Of a stretch of 64,000 bases of DNA, positions 1 to 9,419 are shown piece by piece; position 1 is the first letter of the stretch, and each line of letters opens with the position of its first letter. Both the position numbers and the translations under genes were made by a program. Under the pieces are notes generated by a model that saw nothing but the letters and a program-made list of their open reading frames with translations, made no database searches and had not been told where the DNA came from. This DNA is from Chlamydoabsidia padenii (taxonomy: Eukaryota; Mucoromycota; Mucoromycetes; Mucorales; Cunninghamellaceae), in the NCBI GenBank assembly GCA_025330725.1, contig JAIWND010000013.1, forward strand, positions 682,001 through 746,000, in the 5' to 3' direction.

Positions 1-51
1 GGGGGGAAAGAAACAATTCATTGATTGTTTATTTATTTATTTGTATTGTAG

Positions 52-875
52 ATCAACTTTATGACTTTATCATCGATTTGGCAAATGCATATCACGAAGA
101 CAACCCTTATCACAACTTTGCCCATGCTGTGGATGTCCTACAATGTATCTACTACTTTTTATGTCAATTGGGTGTTTTGACTGCTCAAGGTGGTGGTCGT
201 CGTCGATCAGTTACATCAACAACAACAACAACAACAACAACAACACACAAACGTACATTGGCTCAACATGTTATGAAACCTAAACATGCATTTGCACTAT
301 TACTATCAGCCATTGGACATGATGCTGCTCATCCTGGTGTCAATAATATGTTTTTAATCAACTCAAGAACACCTTTGGCTGTGATGTATAATGATCGATC
401 AGTACTGGAGTCACTACACTCGATGACTTTATTCCAATTAATCAAGAAGCATGGCTTGGACCAATGGTGGACAGGGGATGATTATCAATGTTTCCGACAC
501 ATCATTATCTCAAGTATCTTGGCGACTGATATGGCTCTCAATAACGATTATGTCAAGAAATTCAAACATGCTGCTGCTGCTGCCATCACCACCGACAACA
601 AGAATGACTCTGAACATATGGATTACTTGTTACTATGTACAGCCTTGATCAAATGTGCCGATGTCAGCAACGTTACTCGACCCTTTCGACGTGGTAAGGA
701 ATGGGCCGAACTCTTGGTGGAAGAATTCGCTTCTCAAGGTGATTTGGAAAGAGAACTAGGAATGCCGGTCTTACCATCCAATGATCGCACCAAGATCATA
801 TTGGAGGAATGTCAAATCGGGTTTATTCAGTTTGTGGCATTGGATCTATTTAGCTCTGTGGCCTCCTTACTACCA

Positions 876-946
<71 letters not shown>

Positions 947-1368
947 CTTTGTAACCCAAAAACACACTCAACTCACACCACTTTTTTTTTCCCTTATCTT
1001 CCTTGATCATAGAACTCGACTTTACTGTGAAACAATTGCAACAAAACCTACAACAATGGGAGCTGGAAAAATTGAATCAACTGGAAAAGAAACAACAGAC
1101 TCTGGTTTTGGATAGCTTACCGACAGGGATCACTACAGCAGGAACAAAACGTAGGCTCTCTTATTGTTTAGAAGCATCAACACCTCCTTCATTAAACACA
1201 CCACCCCTTCGAGGCGACAATTCTACCACCACTTTTACATCACACCATCACTATCTGACTACATCATCATCACCGGCAAAGAAGTTGTCCACCGTAGATC
1301 AACAACAACATCGCAAACAATCAGTATCATCGACACCTTCCTCTACTTCTTCGTGTATACTTCAATAG
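52..1368 (+). CDS. Class I 3',5'-cyclic nucleotide phosphodiesterase, 5' end missing
   Basis: This is the catalytic part of a class I cyclic nucleotide phosphodiesterase, which hydrolyses cAMP/cGMP to the 5'-monophosphate and dampens PKA signalling. The window starts inside the gene: an intron acceptor ends at base 51. Exons are 52-876 and 1013-1368. Visible signatures are the metal-site HNFAHAVD motif, then IGHDAAHPG, then KCADVSN, and the substrate-binding glutamine region GFIQFVALDLF near 817-850, in the family order. A Thr-rich insert (about 205-245) sits between the first two motifs. The second exon is a coiled-coil-like, Ser-rich tail ending in SSCILQ. The intron between them carries a run of about 66 A starting directly at the donor. 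The family is clear; the subtype cannot be fixed without the N-terminus. Confidence 0.9.
877..1012 (+). repeat. Intron containing a ~66-nt poly(A) run
   Basis: The intron begins GTAAAA and runs as an uninterrupted A tract to about 944, followed by normal sequence and an ATCATAG acceptor. The run length may be unreliable in the assembly. Confidence 0.85.
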
Positions 1369-1369
1369 T

Positions 1370-1371
<2 letters not shown>

Positions 1372-1411
<40 letters not shown>
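1372..1411. repeat. (CT)n microsatellite
   Basis: About 19 CT units directly after the phosphodiesterase stop codon, followed by a short CA run; probably in the 3' UTR. Confidence 0.9.
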
Positions 1412-1420
<9 letters not shown>

Positions 1421-2819
1421 TCCCTTCTTGACCTGCATTTCTTTTTACACTACATCTTTGTTTTATCTTGTTTCTTTACTCATGTTGCATATATATTTGT
1501 ACCATCATTTTTTATACTTCTCTTCATTCTTATTATCAGTTGTACTTTTGTTTCCCCCTCCCCTTCTCCACACCCTTTGCTTTATTATACATACACACAC
1601 ATCAATATATATATATATACATATACTTTTTTATAATAAAGATATCATTCAATCATACAACACTGGGGGCTTGGTGGTGATAAAAAAGTCTAATCTTTGG
1701 TGTTTTGACAAGGCGTCAAAAGCCATGTGGTTGATACTGATTTAGGGTAAAACCTACTGACATAAAAGTGACACAGGCTTCTGTCTTTGATAAGATCAAA
1801 AAAAACGAAACTTGGAGCACAATTGTATAAAGTGCCGTACGGCTGATGACCAAACTCTGCTCCACTTTTGTTTGTTTTTATACTACTTGTTTGTTTGGGA
1901 TGTTTGTATTTTGAACCAAACAGTGAGATATATCAACCATATGATAAACCTTGTTGTTTCGTGTCACATGGTCATGGCCCCCTCTTCTCGTCTCACCTTT
2001 TTTTAATACAGCCACGAGCGGTACAATGTACCACCTTGGTATGATCTAATAAGGCTGACTAGATATGTCAGCAAATTCACACACCTACATGGTTTGTGCG
2101 GTTGACGATAAATATTCATCCGAGTACCTGATATTTGAATCCGAGTTCATGCATTTTCAAATCCCGACCAGTCTTTCCCTTTTTGAATACGAAACGATGG
2201 TCAAGCAAAGATAACAGCTCATTTTTCATAAAACAATAGAATGTGATAGAAAGAGTCATTGATATTCTCTTTTATTCTGTGCGTTTGCTATGGAGCAAAC
2301 AGTCATGACATGACCACCAAAAAAAAGGGGGGGAGTATGAAAACAAGTAGCAAAAACAAAATGGGGATCATAGCAAAACTATCGTGTGTAGATCATCGTA
2401 GTTATGATCCAAGTCCCTGCCAATCTATGCAGGATGGAGTGATCTAATGGACTCACTGGGTAACTTGAATTTTTCGTCGAATAAGCGGAGGATGAAATAT
2501 CAGTTCATATTATGTGGGAAGTATGTGGGTTTCCTTTTATTTTTCACTTATCATTGGCCGAAGCCCTGTACCCATCCCTCTCAAAGGAGGGGTGCCAGCC
2601 ATAGTCTCATCCAAGAATTGACTGACAAGTTGTTGTTTGTTAAAGAATTTAAAAAGCTCTTTTATAAGAAAAAATCAGATGATCAAAACTCATGCATTGT
2701 CAAATTATAACAATCTTATACAGGACATTGGCCATCATGGTTCGCATTAATGAGATGAAGCCTATAGGAAGCCACTGGGGCTAAAGTTTACTCTAATCGA
2801 CGAAAAATTAAATTTACTG
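1412..2819. other. Intergenic stretch without a supported gene
   Basis: AT-rich sequence with short open frames of no recognisable content. It has one copy of the recurrent CGGGATTTGAA element (2156-2166, reverse strand). Confidence 0.6.
2156..2166 (-). promoter_or_regulatory. Recurrent element copy (CGGGATTTGAA)
   Basis: Exact copy of the CGGSRTTTSAA element on the minus strand, in intergenic DNA about 650 bp upstream of the broken two-TM gene. Confidence 0.45.
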
Positions 2820-3382
2820 ATGTCGGGGAAAACGACCATATCGGGTTTTAAAATGTAATTTTTCTCACTCCTACTTTTTTTTTTCTTTTTTTCCTCCCTC
2901 CTTTCTCTCTCTTTTCTTTCCCTTTTTAACTAGTTCTCGAATTGATCATCCTCGTATGCATAGCTAATGCATTTCTTGTCACTCTATCGTTAAATGGAAT
3001 CTTGCTCTTGAGTGGAATTGGCGACAACTTGGTAAAATGCATCTGTAGAAACACCCGGTAATGACTACAATAAAACGTAATGACTTGACACAATAACTGA
3101 CTCTTTTGATATTGACAGACTTGGTACTCTTTCGAAAAAAAGAAGACGACGGCAACGACCATTCTTCTCCTCTTCTCAATCTGGTCAAGAACTATATGCT
3201 GACATTCCCACTTTTTGTATTTGTTGGTGGGTATAATTGACATGCTCTTAATGGCTTTTTTTGTCTTGGAACTGGATTGGATAGAACAAGTAAATGTAAG
3301 TCAGAAGGAAAGGATTAATGATGATGAACTAACACTATGTCTCATCTCATTATTATGGTCATAGCATAGCTACTCTTGGTAA
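2820..3382 (+). pseudogene. Two-TM membrane protein gene with two single-base frame breaks
   Basis: Four exons are visible: 2820-2854, 2934-3057, 3119-3295 and 3365-3382, with good GT/AG sites at each junction (GTAATT, GTAATG, GTAAGT donors). Exon 2 encodes a hydrophobic segment starting LELIILVCIANAFL. Exon 3 encodes a basic stretch (SKKRRRRQ) and then, in another frame, a second hydrophobic segment (LYLLVGIIDMLLMAFFVLE). The coding frame runs from the ATG at 2820 to the TAA at 3380 only if the G4 run at 2825-2828 is one base shorter and the T5 run at 3212-3216 one base longer. Both breaks are in homopolymers, so assembly error is as likely as true decay. The product would be about 115 aa with two membrane helices around a basic loop. 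I do not recognise the family. Confidence 0.5.
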
Positions 3383-3694
3383 AGAAGACTGTCATGATGT
3401 GTACCGCCCTAGGATAGCCATGTAGTTATAGTTTATATGCCATGTGTCTTTTTATTTAGATACCATACCCCCCTCCTTTCAGGTTGTTGTTGTAACTCTA
3501 ATAAAAATCAATACTTGTTTGCCATTATTTGTATTACAAAGATAATACCAGTTTGACATGATGGATCGATGTTGTCCTACCTCACAAATGTATGTCACTT
3601 TAGTATCTCTTCTAAAAAATGAATGAACTCAATGTGTCTTTTGTTTGTCATTGTGAGGATAAGGTAATTATCATAGCACGATAGATCGTGAAAT

Positions 3695-3732
<38 letters not shown>

Positions 3733-4040
3733 ATGCGAAGGGGGATCTTCTTCCACCTGTTCAATTCATATAAACCAAATGACCAAGGCATCATTTTAAT
3801 AGTAATTACAGTTTAATGGTTAGTTCAGGAACGTAATAGTGTCAATCACTTGTCGTTTCCTCACCTGATAGCTTTGCTCCTTATTGGGGATCGGCTTTTG
3901 AACTGCCACCAAGAAAAAAAAAGTCGGGGTATAAAAAGGATTCTTTTTTCATTTTCGCTTTCTTCCCCCTTTCTTTCGCTCCAATCAATCTCACATTATA
4001 AGAAGAAGAAACAAAAACAGAACATACGAAGAAATCCAAC
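3383..4040. other. Intergenic, with poly(A) run and downstream promoter
   Basis: No gene is supported. An A run of about 35 nt lies at 3695-3729. The 3' half is the promoter and leader of the gene starting at 4041. Confidence 0.6.
3930..3937 (+). promoter_or_regulatory. TATA box of the gene at 4041
   Basis: TATAAAAA follows a GTCGGGG stretch and is followed by a pyrimidine-rich initiator region (about 3942-3985), some 110 bp before the ATG. Confidence 0.55.
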
Positions 4041-4937
4041 ATGTTACGGCTTTATTCTATTATGCAACTGGAACACCTTTGGTCAAAACCTTCTACAACA
4101 ACATCAACCAAGATACAAACCACCACTGGCGCTGCTACTACTTTTACTCCCTTCCCTCCTTTCTTTGGTGATGATACAATGTTGGACGATGATTCTATAC
4201 TAGGTAAATACGCTAACAAGAGAAAGAAAGAAAAAAAAAGAAAAAAGAAGAATGGCATCAAGGAGTAAATAGGGCTAATTCTTTTTTCTTCTTCTCTAGA
4301 TGTGCATCCTGTCGCCGTAGAAACTACAGAGTTTCAGGAACCTCATCAACAGGGGAGGAAGGAGGAAGGATTGACAACAACAAAGTATATACAACAAACT
4401 AAACCATATCAGCAAGAACCCGAACATAATCATCAATCGATCACGTCCACATCCAGCTCATCGACCTCATTAACCATCTCGGCATCCGATCAAGTTCTCT
4501 CCACCAGCCTAAAAGATCTCTCCACCATGCCACCTATCCTCATCACTCATAAAGAAGAACATCGATATAAAGAAAAATCCAATCTCAAAGCGAAACATCA
4601 ACCGATTCACAATATACATTTCCAACAACCTCCCTACGACCTGTTGCCACCATTGACGTGTGACCTCACCAGTATCACCGAAGAAAATCAAGACCAGGTG
4701 AATGATTCCTCATTGATCTCAACCTCCACCGGCTCATCCTCTTTTCCCATCACACCCACCTCGACGTTTTCTACGCCAATGCCTAGTACTCGTGGCGGTC
4801 ATAGTCGTCTACATCATCATCCACTGAAAGACTTTAAATTCAGTGAACGGCGTAAAAACATGACCAACAAATTGAAACGGGCCTTCTCGACCAATCATCA
4901 TGGCAAACGCAATAACAACAATCGTTCGGCGGTGCCT

Positions 4938-4943
<6 letters not shown>
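4041..4943 (+). CDS. Ser/Thr-rich disordered protein of unknown function
   Basis: Two exons, 4041-4203 and 4300-4943, join in frame (GTAAATAC donor, CTTCTCTAG acceptor) to give 268 aa. The N-terminus has a short acidic segment (DDTMLDDD). The rest is low-complexity and rich in Ser, Thr, Pro, His and Gln. The C-terminal 40 residues differ: a basic cluster (FKFSERRKNMTNKLKRAFS) ending in an Asn/Arg-rich tail. That tail could be a nuclear localisation signal or an acidic-lipid-binding segment; this is inference. No catalytic motif or membrane segment is visible. The TATA box, clean splice sites and long second open frame support a real gene. A 29-nt A run starts at the stop codon. The family is not recognised. 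Confidence 0.65.
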
Positions 4944-4975
<32 letters not shown>

Positions 4976-6040
4976 GGTGGTGGTAATGGTTCTTCGAATC
5001 GTGGTCCCTCTCCTCCCCCTCCTCTTCCCCTTGCATGGATTCATTATCATTATCCTTTTATCTGTACTCTCTCTCTCTCTCTCTCTTTATTTTATTTTTT
5101 ACCCCAAGCATACCTTAACCCATGTCTTTGTTTAGTTTAGTTGATCCGAAATACCATCGCTATCTTCCCTCTTTTTTTATATGTCTTAACATTTTTATAC
5201 CATTAAATAAACTAAATAAACTTGATCCACTTCATCATTGGTCTATTATAATGTATGGTCATTATTGATGTTTGTTGCATGTATACTTTTAGGGCAGCCC
5301 ATCCTTTTGGAATTAAAAAAAAAGAGCATGCTTATAGAATATGCATAGATGGCCAATATAAACAATGAATCACACTCACATGCCCATTCTTTTGGTTTGA
5401 GGACTTTCTCAGGCGGGAATTGAAAATATGGCCATTACGCATGAATCGAGGATGGTATTTCAATTTCCGCATGACCAAGTCCATTGACACAAATAGTTTA
5501 GGGTCCTTTTTCTGCAAAACCTTGTAAGTGGCATTGTCTCCTTTTTGAAAGGAGAGACCATCACTCATACCCTTTAGGTTTCTTTTTGCTTGTTTGTTGT
5601 TTATGTTTTTTAATATAAAAAAAAAAAAAAGTGCTACTGTCAACTGCGTTGGATAGGTTAGGTAACAAGTCGATTCGATCTCTTGTTTTTATTTTTGTTC
5701 ATTCTTTAAAAACGGTCTGTCCCCCTCCTACCCCTTGCATCCCTTTACATGCACAAACCATTTTTAAGTTTCAAGGCAGATGCACTTCATTTCATGAATC
5801 AGGTTTTATTTTCACGATAACTTGTTGATTTCTAAAGTACAACGATCGATGGTCCATTTTATTTTTATTATTGTATATATAAAAACATGATCAACAGGAT
5901 CAGCAATGTTGATCAGCAAAGTAAAATACATAACAAATAACTAGGATCCTATAACTAAACTAATAGAGTGATCACCACCAAACAGAGACGCTTTGTCATT
6001 TGCCCATATACACCAAGGGTCCATCCATTAAAGTTCTAGA
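4944..6040. other. Intergenic with microsatellites
   Basis: A run at 4943-4971 and a (CT)n run near 5068-5088, then AT-rich sequence. A 103-codon minus-strand frame at 5332-5643 has no recognisable domain, initiation context or splice partner and is not called. Confidence 0.5.
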
Positions 6041-6089
6041 ATTAGTTCTTGTATTCATCATCGTCATCAAAAGGAGAAGCGAAATCCGT

Positions 6090-6541
6090 TATCCTAATAT
6101 GGTCGGTAGTTGTCACTTACACACCAAAAGCAAATAACTTGTTGCTCCATTCGATTCGTATACTATCGTTTGTGCCCCTACCTGATTACACTTACCTACC
6201 CTACCCGATCATCGTCTAGTGGAGAGATCAGTTGATAAGGATCGAGATCCAGACGGAAAAAGAGAGTAAAGGGCAGTGAGTTTGCATGATATCACATACA
6301 TACACACGCATATGTAACTTACGCATAAAGAGATTTAGGAGGTTGACCATCGGCTTCCCTATCCAATCAAAAGTAAGCCATACTACCCACACGGTAATTA
6401 TTTATGATTTCATCCAACTTGAGTTCTTCTATTGAGAAAGAATGATTAAAAGAAAAAAGTTAGTATGATATATCGTGAGTTTATTGTGTAAGCTTACCTT
6501 GTTACCAATGAGCATGTTTCAGTACCAAGTTGATTGATCAT
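6090..6541 (-). other. Possible small multi-exon gene, minus strand
   Basis: Splice-like signals frame short coding pieces on the minus strand. The candidate start is the ATG at 6541-6539 (MINQL). It would continue into 6323-6428 (acceptor CTCAATAG, donor GTAAGTT), encoding EELKLDEIINNYRVG, then KPMVNLLNLFM if a very short 28-nt intron (GTAGTA...GATAG) is removed, and end in a short exon near 6200-6216 (HDDR...). Without that micro-intron there is an in-frame TGA. Alternatives are a decayed gene or chance. A TATA-like GTATAAATG on the minus strand at about 6763-6770 and an element copy at 6793-6803 lie upstream, which supports transcription. No family is recognised. Confidence 0.3.
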
Positions 6542-6792
6542 GATCAATGTTTATAAACTGTATGAGATCTGTCAAGTAATTAACTAAAACACAGTAGGGA
6601 GGTCACCTAATAGGATAAAGAAAGTATAAGAATAGCATTCAAGTATTTTCCATTGTGGAATGCTTTACCTTCTTGTTGAATGCTAAAAAAAAAAAGTCAT
6701 TCCTTGTTGTTGAATTAAAAAAGTAAAGGAGCAAACAAGGGGCGAGGAGGGCGTAGATCCCGCATTTATACCAGCCCATTTCCATTTTAAAT

Positions 6793-6803
6793 CGGCGTTT
6801 GAA
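6793..6803 (+). promoter_or_regulatory. Recurrent element copy (CGGCGTTTGAA)
   Basis: Exact copy of the CGGSRTTTSAA element. It lies about 25 bp upstream of a minus-strand TATA-like sequence (GTATAAATG) that would drive the candidate small gene. Confidence 0.5.
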
Positions 6804-6941
6804 TATGCATTTTTTATAAAAACATGGGTAAAAGTATATATGCAAAAGAATAGGTATTAAAAAAAGCTATACATGATGTATAAAAAGATGTAAAAGATAC
6901 TAGTGTACAGAATAAAGGGGAATATAAACTACTATTGATGA

Positions 6942-7961
6942 TTATCGCCTATATCTATCCAAGGACAATTGATCAGCCGATCTTCGCCGTTGAGATGGTG
7001 GTAATATATACACAGGTAATGGACTTGGTGTATAAGCTGGTGGCGGTAATTCGGGCGTCGAGAGGGGTTGATCCGTGTTCTTCAATCCATTGATTCTAGT
7101 CGTTGGTAAATTAGGAATATGTCTTGATGATGATGATGATTGTGATAATGTCATTGTTTGAGTGGTATCCAAAGGGCTGTGATTACTAGTCGATAGTGAT
7201 GGTTGATTGAATGGTAAAGAGAGTAAAGGTTTTGATGATAACAGGTTCATTTCAAGTTCTTTTGCCGAAGGTGCTGAAGGTGCTGGAGCTATAGATACAG
7301 TGGATGGTAATGATGGTATATGGTTTGGTGGAATCATTGGTTCGAGTGGTGCTGAAGGGGTGGAGGAGGATATTTCAATCACTTGCTGGGATCTTCGTGA
7401 TTCATACTGCTGTGATTGACTTGTTGGTGTATCTATACTAATCGTGCTATTGTCCGATCCATCCAAAGAAGAATGCTGAGATTGTCGTGATGATTTCGTT
7501 CGTTGTCGTCGTTTTTTAGATCGGATAAAGAGTAATGTTCCCGTAATGATCGCGCAGAGTCCTACCCCGCCCACCACTGTGACGATACTTATCATCCGTT
7601 TGACTTCCTTATTATCCTGGTGTATTTCGGCTTGTATGTTGGCATCATTAGGATCAGTCATGCCATTATCGCTATTACTACCAGTACCGCCTCCGAGTTC
7701 ATGATAGGTGTGGCCATTGGTTTGGATAATGATAACTGTTGTCACACTAGGTCGGTTAGTCGTTTTGGTCGGTTCCCTACTTTTAAGTTGCTGGTCATTT
7801 GTCTCGTTGAAGCTTGTATAATCTTCCCGCCCAACGAGATGTGCCGTTGTTGGTGTTGTCGAGTGTCTTTTCCAGTGTGAATGTGTAATGTTGAGGCAGT
7901 GAATCCATTTAAAAAGTAAGACAAATAAGAAAACAGCCTGTAGGGGCAATAGTCTTGTCAT
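6942..7961 (-). CDS. Type I single-pass membrane protein with cytosolic PPAY motif
   Basis: Intronless, 339 aa. Residues 1-22 form a signal peptide (MTRLLPLQAVFLFVLLFKWIHC). Residues about 23-120 are a luminal or extracellular region with several N-glycosylation sequons (NIT, NET). A membrane helix follows at about 124-147 (ISIVTVVGGVGLCAIITGTL) with a basic stop-transfer RSKKRRQR. The remaining ~190 residues are a Ser/Pro-rich cytosolic tail with LPPPAYTPSPLPVY near residues 305-320. PPxY motifs are known ligands of NEDD4/Rsp5 WW domains, and an RSP5 homologue is encoded at 46677-50004. The architecture resembles fungal sensor-like or Rsp5-adaptor membrane proteins, but no specific family is recognised. 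Confidence 0.75.
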   Translation of the reverse strand: MTRLLPLQAVFLFVLLFKWIHCLNITHSHWKRHSTTPTTAHLVGREDYTSFNETNDQQLKSREPTKTTNRPSVTTVIIIQTNGHTYHELGGGTGSNSDNGMTDPNDANIQAEIHQDNKEVKRMISIVTVVGGVGLCAIITGTLLFIRSKKRRQRTKSSRQSQHSSLDGSDNSTISIDTPTSQSQQYESRRSQQVIEISSSTPSAPLEPMIPPNHIPSLPSTVSIAPAPSAPSAKELEMNLLSSKPLLSLPFNQPSLSTSNHSPLDTTQTMTLSQSSSSSRHIPNLPTTRINGLKNTDQPLSTPELPPPAYTPSPLPVYILPPSQRRRSADQLSLDRYRR

Positions 7962-8516
7962 GAGTAAATTGTAGAGTGGCCAATATGAATGATAAAAGAG
8001 GAAGAGAGAAGAGAAGAGACTAAATTGAATAGAGAGAAAGATGGTGGAATGTTAAGCGAAAGAGAAGTAATGAGAAAAAAAAAAAATTCAACTAGACGCC
8101 AAAAGTTACACCAGGTACCGTTTCAAAACCCGCTTGGTCACGGCCGATTGATGGTCCAATGAGATTAATAGAGGGTCTACTATCATATTTACCATGCAAG
8201 GACCTAACCTACTATTCATAAAGCATTGAATACATAGTATTACCATGCTGATATTAGGTATAATGACTAAAAACAGATTCTTCCCAGTAATGATCATACT
8301 ACCGCTGTTTTCCAACCAATAGATCACGTAAAGCCATCATACCCACCTATTATTCCTGCAACATACACACACACAGAGACCCCCCCCCCTCCAACAAGAC
8401 AAAGTCGACAATAATTACAAAAGCAATCGATTTATTTGATTTATACAAGATAATGAGAATGAATCTAAACTATAAAGTTCCCTACCAAATAAAAACCAAA
8501 AAGCCAAAAAGCTGAT
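7962..8516. other. Intergenic
   Basis: Leader of the membrane protein gene, then AT-rich DNA. A 73-codon hydrophobic minus-strand frame at 8106-8327 cannot be assigned to a gene. A C9 run lies near 8382-8390. Confidence 0.5.
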
Positions 8517-8943
8517 TTATTCTTCGTCGGCTTCTTCTTCATCGTTAGCAATGTTGAAGTAACGAAGAGTGAAGGTTTGCTTGTCAGTAGCAATGACACG
8601 GAGCCAGTCACGGATTTGGTTCTTCTTCAAGAACTTCTTGGTCAAGTACTTGAGGTAACGCTTGGAGAAGGCAATGGTGGCAACCACGACGATTTTGTTA
8701 TCAGAGCGAGTGATGGAAACCACTTCACCCAAGTTGTTGGTACGACCATCCACCTTGACGCGATCGTGAAGGTACTTTTCCTATAGAGGGGAGAGAGAAG
8801 AATGTGAGTTGTCTTTCATGGATGGTTGGTGAGAAATAACTTACAAAGGCAGCAACGTCAAAGATCTTGTCATTGGCAGGAGCAGAGCAGTCAATGACGA
8901 ACTTGGACTTTTTGGCGGTAGAGGTGTTCTTGACAGGAGCCAT
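8517..8943 (-). CDS. RPL22: 60S ribosomal protein eL22
   Basis: Structural protein of the large cytosolic ribosomal subunit. Exons 8943-8845 and 8780-8517 join in phase 0 to give 120 aa, the usual eL22 length. The N-terminus [20 protein letters not shown] precedes the conserved [15 protein letters not shown] and [20 protein letters not shown] segments, and the protein ends with the acidic tail NDEEEADEE typical of the family. Exon 1 stops after residue 33. An exact copy of the recurrent CGGGATTTGAA element lies 73 bp upstream of the ATG. Confidence 0.97.
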
Positions 8944-9015
8944 CGTAAAAGAATAAATTAAGAGGAAGAGAAAGGAAAGAAAAAACAAGAAGCAGGGTTT
9001 TTTTTGTCAGATATT

Positions 9016-9026
9016 TTCAAATCCCG
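9016..9026 (-). promoter_or_regulatory. Recurrent element copy (CGGGATTTGAA) upstream of RPL22
   Basis: Exact CGGSRTTTSAA copy on the minus strand, 73 bp before the RPL22 start codon and in the same orientation as the gene. Confidence 0.55.
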
Positions 9027-9419
9027 ATATTGTTCACTGTAGGTGGCTTTGTACTAAACCAGTTGGGATCACGTTGGGTCATTATTATCATTACCTACTC
9101 AAAAACAATACAGAGTATAAAACTCAACGCAGTAAAGTGAACAATATAGTTTCATTTGAACTAGATGTATTATCTTGGAAAATGTCAAGTGAGAATCCTG
9201 TATCCTTTTTGATAGTGCTAAACATACCACTGGGCCTATTTTTTGCATAAAAGGTGAATTCAATATCCGACATTATTTCAAGGAGACTCATGCTGCACCC
9301 CCTAATGTTTGTCTCTCTTTCACTCCTTTTTTTTCTTCTTTTCTTTTTCTCTTTCCACCTTTTTGTTTTTATTTTTTACTGCCTTCTCTTTATCTTCCTT
9401 ACTTTAATTATCAAGATTG
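9027..9419. promoter_or_regulatory. Divergent RPL22 / dynein light intermediate chain promoter region
   Basis: Non-coding DNA between two divergent genes. It has a TATAAAA-like sequence at 9116-9122 and a long pyrimidine tract (about 9312-9400) just before the dynein gene ATG. Confidence 0.4.

Noticed and set aside
2150..2175. TTCAAATCCCG at this and other sites as a tRNA T-arm / B box
   Set aside because: It resembles GGTTCAAATCCC, but no A box, no T-stem complement and no cloverleaf can be drawn around any copy, and half of the copies (CGGCGTTTGAA) do not fit a B box.
2926..3243. 105-codon minus-strand frame
   Set aside because: It is the reverse shadow of the plus-strand exons of the two-TM gene, which have proper splice sites and hydrophobic coding content.
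5332..5643. 103-codon minus-strand frame
   Set aside because: No domain, start context or splice partner; the frame begins in a poly(A/T) run.
8106..8327. 73-codon hydrophobic minus-strand frame
   Set aside because: No recognised family, and several alternative splice readings are equally poor; left unassigned.
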